Assembly (NCBI RefSeq): GCF_013523165.1
Contig: NZ_JAAMQI010000028.1
Span: forward strand, 1 to 47,119
Length of the DNA stretch: 47,119 nucleotides
Source of the DNA: Pseudomonas entomophila
Lineage (GTDB): Bacteria; Pseudomonadota; Gammaproteobacteria; Pseudomonadales; Pseudomonadaceae
Direction: 5' to 3'
Positions 43,017-47,119 of this stretch are shown here, piece after piece. Below the pieces are notes generated by a model. The model was not told where the DNA came from and ran no database searches. It saw only the letters and a list, made by a program, of their open reading frames with translations. A program made the position numbers and the translations under genes. Numbering within the stretch: position 1 is the first letter of the stretch; each line of letters begins with the position of its first letter.

Positions 43017-44651
43017 ATGGTCAAGCGTGTAGCGGTGCGTCCTGTGTGGGTCATCGTCGTTGCCAGTGTGTTTCTGCTGGTGGGCTTCAACGGGACGCTA
43101 TGGCGGCATCTGGTCGCCATCACGGCGCCCGATGCCTCAGGTTGGCTGATGCGGGTCGCCTTCATGCTGTTGATCGGGTGCGCGTTCACCCTGGTACTGA
43201 CCCTGTTCACCGTGGGCCGCACGCTGAAGCCGACCCTGGCGCTGTTGTTCCTGCTCAGCGCGGGGGCGACGTACTTCATGGGCCAGTACGGTGTGCTGAT
43301 CGATGTCGGCATGATCCGCAACGTCGCGCAGACCGACGTGCGTGAAGTCCAGGGCCTGTTGTCCCTGCCCTTGTTCGGCCATCTGCTGGTGTGGGGCGTG
43401 TTGCCTGCCTGCCTCGTGTGGGCGCTGCCGATTCGCTATCGTCCCTGGCCACGCGAGTTGCTGGGCAAGGGGCTGATGGCGGTGATCTGCGTGACGCTGA
43501 TGGGCAGCGTCAGCCTGCTGGACTACAAGGCCCTGGCACCGTTGTTTCGCAACCACCACGAATTGCACTGGATGGTGGTGCCCAGCAACGTCATCGGCGC
43601 TGCGATCAGCTACGCCCGTGAAGACCTGCAGGCGACCCGGCAACCGCTCGAGCCGATCGCCCAGGATGCGCACCGTGATGGCCGCTGGGCGACGCACGTA
43701 CGCAAGTCCCTGACCGTGCTGGTGGTCGGCGAGAGCGCCCGGGCGGCGAATTTCGGCGTGTTGGGCTACCCCCGTGACACGACGCCCGAACTGAGCCGCG
43801 AAGACGGTCTGGTGGCGTTCGCCCAGGTGACCTCGTGCGGCACGGAAACCGCGGTGTCCGTGCCCTGCATGTTCTCCAACATGGGCCGCCGCCACTATGA
43901 CGCGGTGCGGGCCACACACCAGGAGGGGCTGCTCGATGTACTCAAGCGCGCCGGTCTGACGGTGATCTGGCGTGACAACCAGTCAGGTTGCAAGGGCACC
44001 TGCGACCGGGTGACGCTGGAGGACGTGAGCAAACGCCAGGACTCGGCTCTGTGCGCCAACCGTGAGTGTCGGGATGCCATTCTGCTTCAGGACCTGCAGC
44101 ACCTGATCGATCACCTCGACCAGGACACGGTGCTGGTCCTGCACCAGATGGGCAGCCATGGCCCGGAGTACTTCAAGCGCTACCCCCAGGCCTTCGAGCG
44201 GTTCACGCCGGTGTGCCAGAGCAATGCGCTGGAGACCTGCAGCCGGGAGAGCATCGTCAACGCCTACGACAACACCATCGCCTACACCGACCATGTGCTG
44301 GCCAGCCTGATCGATCAGTTGCGCGACAATGCACGCACGGTCGACAGCGCGGTGCTGTATCTCTCCGACCACGGCGAATCGCTCGGGGAGTACAACCTGT
44401 ACCTGCACGGCACGCCCTACCTGCTGGCGCCGGAGGAGCAGAAGCACGTGCCGCTGCTGATGTGGTTCTCGTCCGGGTATCAGCAGGCCTTCCAGGTCGA
44501 TACCCCGTGCCTGCAGGGCAAACGGGAGGTGGCGCTCAGCCAGGACAACCTGTTTCATTCGCTCATCGGCCTGCTCGACGTGAGCACGCAGGCCTATACC
44601 CCTGCGCTGGACCTGTTCGCGGGTTGCCGGCGAATGAGTGCAGCCCGCTGA
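43017..44651 (+). CDS. eptA: Lipid A phosphoethanolamine transferase
   Basis: This 544-residue inner-membrane enzyme transfers phosphoethanolamine to lipid A phosphate, giving polymyxin resistance in many bacteria. Five membrane helices occupy the first 200 residues. The periplasmic alkaline-phosphatase-fold domain has VVGESARAANFGVLGYPRDT (metal Glu), SCGTETAVSVPCMF with the catalytic Thr, HQMGSHGPEYFKRYP and LSDHGESLGE with metal-binding Asp/His, plus the six cysteines expected for disulfides. The start at 43017 leaves GTGGGGGG just upstream and puts the first helix a few residues in. It follows the orphan ColR-like regulator, and an inverted repeat and TGTGAAAA/TTTTCACA motifs lie in its promoter region. 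Core-LPS (CptA/EptB-like) acceptors cannot be excluded. Confidence 0.93.
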   Translation: MVKRVAVRPVWVIVVASVFLLVGFNGTLWRHLVAITAPDASGWLMRVAFMLLIGCAFTLVLTLFTVGRTLKPTLALLFLLSAGATYFMGQYGVLIDVGMIRNVAQTDVREVQGLLSLPLFGHLLVWGVLPACLVWALPIRYRPWPRELLGKGLMAVICVTLMGSVSLLDYKALAPLFRNHHELHWMVVPSNVIGAAISYAREDLQATRQPLEPIAQDAHRDGRWATHVRKSLTVLVVGESARAANFGVLGYPRDTTPELSREDGLVAFAQVTSCGTETAVSVPCMFSNMGRRHYDAVRATHQEGLLDVLKRAGLTVIWRDNQSGCKGTCDRVTLEDVSKRQDSALCANRECRDAILLQDLQHLIDHLDQDTVLVLHQMGSHGPEYFKRYPQAFERFTPVCQSNALETCSRESIVNAYDNTIAYTDHVLASLIDQLRDNARTVDSAVLYLSDHGESLGEYNLYLHGTPYLLAPEEQKHVPLLMWFSSGYQQAFQVDTPCLQGKREVALSQDNLFHSLIGLLDVSTQAYTPALDLFAGCRRMSAAR

Positions 44652-44776
44652 ACGAATTGACGTAGGCTCACGCGGACGGACGATTCATCGCTCGACGCCC
44701 TATGGCAGGTTGGGATCCAACCCAGTTATGATTGGACCAAACAGAAGTAGCCTTGTGAGAGAAAAGGGTTATCGGT

Positions 44777-45097
44777 ATGAAGCGATGGGTTGTCTGTGTG
44801 CTGGCGATGGCACTGTGTGGATGCGGCACCGTACGGACCCTGTCCAATGAAGCGAAGGCCGTCGACGACCTGGCCCAATACGACAGCTATTGCCACGCCC
44901 TGCCGCGCCTCTACAGCGGCGTGGCGTACCAGTACTGTACGCTGAACGGTCCGCTCAGGCCCGGCGAGCACTGGGCGCCCGAGTCTGCCGTGGTCGACAT
45001 GGTCCTGTCGGGCGTCGTCGATACGGTTCTGCTTCCCTATACCGGTTACCAACAATACACGCGCGGGAGCATGCCCATCCGGCGCCTGCGTTATTGA
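44777..45097 (+). CDS. YceK/YidQ family lipoprotein
   Basis: This 106-residue protein has a lipoprotein signal ending MALCGC with the lipidated Cys near residue 16, followed by Gly. The body carries the YceK/YidQ family features SGVAYQYC, SAVVDMVLSGVVDTVLLPYT and a short basic end. Function is unknown; the family is of small outer-membrane lipoproteins. AGAAAAGGG precedes the ATG. It lies between eptA and the RTX gene with 125 and 53 bases on either side, and a small GGTTGG/CCAACC hairpin (44708-44722) is upstream. Confidence 0.85.
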   Translation: MKRWVVCVLAMALCGCGTVRTLSNEAKAVDDLAQYDSYCHALPRLYSGVAYQYCTLNGPLRPGEHWAPESAVVDMVLSGVVDTVLLPYTGYQQYTRGSMPIRRLRY

Positions 45098-45150
45098 GCC
45101 TCGCTGTACCCTACCCTTCCCGATGTTCGACTGCTTACGGATAACGTTCA

Positions 45151-47119
45151 ATGAGCGCTACTGCAGATACCCTCGCCCCTACCTTGTTGTCGCTGCGCAT
45201 ACCGACGATCGTCGATCTTGGGTCAGGGAAGGCGGGGCTTACGGTGTCGGGGAAGGCGTCCGATGACAAGTCGGGTGTCAAGAATGTAGTGATTTACTTT
45301 GATAAAGAGATCGTCTATTCGTTTTCATCCACTGACACATCGACCAACAAGTACAATTTTTTGGTTCATAGCGGCTATAGCGATTCTTGGTCTGACGGTT
45401 CGTCATCGGAAACATGGTTTATTGCCCCCACCAATGCGTCCGGAAATTACAATGTCACCCGTGTCAAGGTCGAAGACCTTCAAGGAAACCTTCGAACCTA
45501 TGAATCAAATGAGCTTGCAAAGCTGGGCATAAATACCAGCGTCAATTTCGTCAATTCAACACCTGACACGACGCCTCCTCAGTTGAAATCCCTTAATATT
45601 CCAAAGGTTGTAGACCTGTCCTCAGGAAAGACTGCGTTAACCATCTCTGGCGCAGCCACAGATAATTTGGCAGGTGTGAAGCAGATCGTCGCGTACTTCG
45701 ACAGAGACATTACTTACTCTTTCACGCCTACGGACGCCTCCACAAGTAAGTATAATTTCTTGGTGCACAGCGGATATAGCGATTCCTGGTCGGATGGCAG
45801 GTCGACTGACACATGGTTCATCGCTCCCACCAATGCGTCCGGCGTCTATAATGTCACCAGCATTAAAGTTGAAGACCTGCAAGGCAACATCCGTACGTAC
45901 AGCCCAAGCGAACTTGCAAAGCTGGGTGTCAATACCAGCATCAATTTCGTCAATTCAGCCCCTGATACTACGCCGCCGCAACTGAAGTCATTGCACATAC
46001 CTACCTTTGTCGATCTGTCTTCAGGAAAGGCCGCGCTCACTGTGTCTGGAGCGGCATCGGACAATCAGGCAGGCGTGAAGCAACTCGTTATCTATTTTGA
46101 CAAGGATTTAACATACTCATTCTTAGCCGATGACCGCTCAACGAGCAAATACAACTTCCTAGTCCATAGCGGATATAGCGATTCTTGGTCAGACGGCGTA
46201 TCTTCCGACACATGGTTCATCGCCCCCACCAACCTTCCTGGCACCTATAACATCACCAGTGTCAAAGTTGAGGATCTTCAAGGCAACATCCGCACCTACT
46301 CCCCAAGCGAACTGACCGCCCTGGGCATCAACACCAGCATCCTGATGAGCGCCGGCAAGAAGGTGCTGACCGCAGGCAACGACACCTTCACCGGCACCGG
46401 CGCCGATGACTGGGTCGAAGGCGGTACGGGTAACGACGTGCTCAAGGGCATGGGGGGTCGGGACCGGCTGGAGGGCGGCGATGGCAACGACACCCTCGAC
46501 GGCGGTGCGGGTGCCGACACGATGATTGGCGGGATGGGCAATGACACCTACTACGTCGATTCGGTCGACGACGTCGTCCTGGAAACTTCGGCCAAGGGCG
46601 GCATCGACACGGTCATCTCCAGCGTGACCCGTACCCTGGGCGAGTACCAGGAAAACCTGACCTTGTCCGGCAAGGCTCACCTCAATGCCACCGGCAACGC
46701 CCTGGCCAACACGCTGACCGGCAACGACGGCAACAACGTGCTCGATGGCGGCGCGGGCGCCGACACGATGATCGGCGGGATGGGCAACGACACCTACTAC
46801 GTCGACTCGGCCAACGACAAGGTCATCGAGACCTCGGCCAAGGGCGGCATCGACACGGTCGTCTCCGGCGTCAACTGGACCCTGGGCGACTATCAGGAAA
46901 ACCTGATCCTGTCCGGCAAGGCTCACCTCAATGCCACCGGCAACGCCCTGGCCAACACGCTGACCGGCAACGACGGCAATAACGTGCTCGACGGCGGCGC
47001 GGGCGCCGACACGATGATCGGCGGGATGGGCAACGACACCTACTACGTCGACTCGGCCAATGACAAGGTCATCGAGACCTCGGCCAAGGGCGGCATCGAC
47101 ACGGTCATCTCCAGCGTCA
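45151..47119 (+). CDS. Large RTX-type secreted protein with 133-residue N-terminal repeats (3' end outside window)
   Basis: The frame from ATG 45151 is open to the end of the window (656 codons seen). It has no signal peptide, as expected of a type I secreted protein with a C-terminal signal. Residues about 9-407 are three tandem 133-residue repeats (DNA period 399: from 45175, 45574 and 45973). Each contains VDLxSGK, YFDK, KYNFLVHSGYSDSWSDG, TWFIAPTN and VEDLQGN-RTY, a probable beta-sandwich, possibly calcium-binding or adhesive. From about residue 410 RTX nonapeptides (GGxGNDxL) begin, then repeats of 82 residues with LDGGAGADTMIGGMGNDTYYVD. GC content drops sharply in the 133-residue part compared with the RTX part (hand count 28 of 60 at 45361-45420 against 39 of 60 at 46681-46740), pointing to a mosaic gene. 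An adhesin or extracellular effector is the likely role. Confidence 0.85.
   Translation, partial: MSATADTLAPTLLSLRIPTIVDLGSGKAGLTVSGKASDDKSGVKNVVIYFDKEIVYSFSSTDTSTNKYNFLVHSGYSDSWSDGSSSETWFIAPTNASGNYNVTRVKVEDLQGNLRTYESNELAKLGINTSVNFVNSTPDTTPPQLKSLNIPKVVDLSSGKTALTISGAATDNLAGVKQIVAYFDRDITYSFTPTDASTSKYNFLVHSGYSDSWSDGRSTDTWFIAPTNASGVYNVTSIKVEDLQGNIRTYSPSELAKLGVNTSINFVNSAPDTTPPQLKSLHIPTFVDLSSGKAALTVSGAASDNQAGVKQLVIYFDKDLTYSFLADDRSTSKYNFLVHSGYSDSWSDGVSSDTWFIAPTNLPGTYNITSVKVEDLQGNIRTYSPSELTALGINTSILMSAGKKVLTAGNDTFTGTGADDWVEGGTGNDVLKGMGGRDRLEGGDGNDTLDGGAGADTMIGGMGNDTYYVDSVDDVVLETSAKGGIDTVISSVTRTLGEYQENLTLSGKAHLNATGNALANTLTGNDGNNVLDGGAGADTMIGGMGNDTYYVDSANDKVIETSAKGGIDTVVSGVNWTLGDYQENLILSGKAHLNATGNALANTLTGNDGNNVLDGGAGADTMIGGMGNDTYYVDSANDKVIETSAKGGIDTVISSV
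46495..47119 (+). repeat. 246-bp tandem repeats in the RTX gene
   Basis: Near-identical units start at 46495, 46741 and 46987, each 246 bases (82 codons); the third is cut by the window end. The second and third are almost identical at DNA level, so copy number is prone to change by recombination. Confidence 0.85.

Overview
The window is high-GC bacterial DNA that looks like a Pseudomonas of the P. putida group. The evidence is the codon usage, the many Pseudomonas-type REP palindromes (sharing a GGCGCGATCGCGGCACGGG-like core), and gene content typical of that genus: ybiT, a second stand-alone PBP2, an acetoacetate/3-hydroxybutyrate pair, and a ColR-like response regulator. The assignment is by inspection only. 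No rRNA, tRNA, CRISPR array or intact insertion sequence was seen.

Positions 1-15669 hold one long, tightly packed plus-strand operon of the SrfABC type. In order: the C-terminal part of a SrfA-like membrane protein (cut by the window start), srfB (actin/Hsp70-fold ATPase), srfC (P-loop protein), a single-pass membrane protein, an exported vWA protein, an ABC ATPase and its FtsX/MacB-like permease, an exported sulfatase-modifying-factor (FGE) fold protein, two coiled-coil lipoproteins, and a membrane-anchored vWA protein. Start and stop codons overlap or nearly touch through most of it. The layout suggests a two-NTPase cytoplasmic module coupled to an envelope-spanning assembly of unknown job. 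A nearly perfect 71-bp inverted REP pair closes the operon.

Positions 16110-23711 carry transporters (a CDF metal carrier, a PuuP-like APC permease, an MFS/ArsB-like pair) and a lone mrdA-type PBP2. Positions 23950-25519 hold a DAHP synthase gene behind a well-formed attenuator: promoter, a 42-residue leader peptide with five aromatic residues in six codons, a strong intrinsic terminator, and then a second aromatic-rich small frame. Next come two small parvulins flanking bdhA-aacS, an autotransporter with short beta-helix-like repeats, an AraC/LysE pair and a nitrilase-type amidase.

From 35235 to 39214 three genes lie on the minus strand (ogt, ybiT, and a CHASE3 chemoreceptor), followed by a transposase remnant and an AT-rich scar. 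Positions 40369-44651 form a likely lipid A/LPS-remodelling locus: a PmrG/Ais-like phosphatase, a PAP2 phosphatase, an orphan ColR-like response regulator and an EptA phosphoethanolamine transferase. The window ends inside a large RTX-type secreted protein. Its three 133-residue N-terminal repeats are markedly lower in GC than its RTX part, which is itself built of 246-bp tandem DNA repeats.
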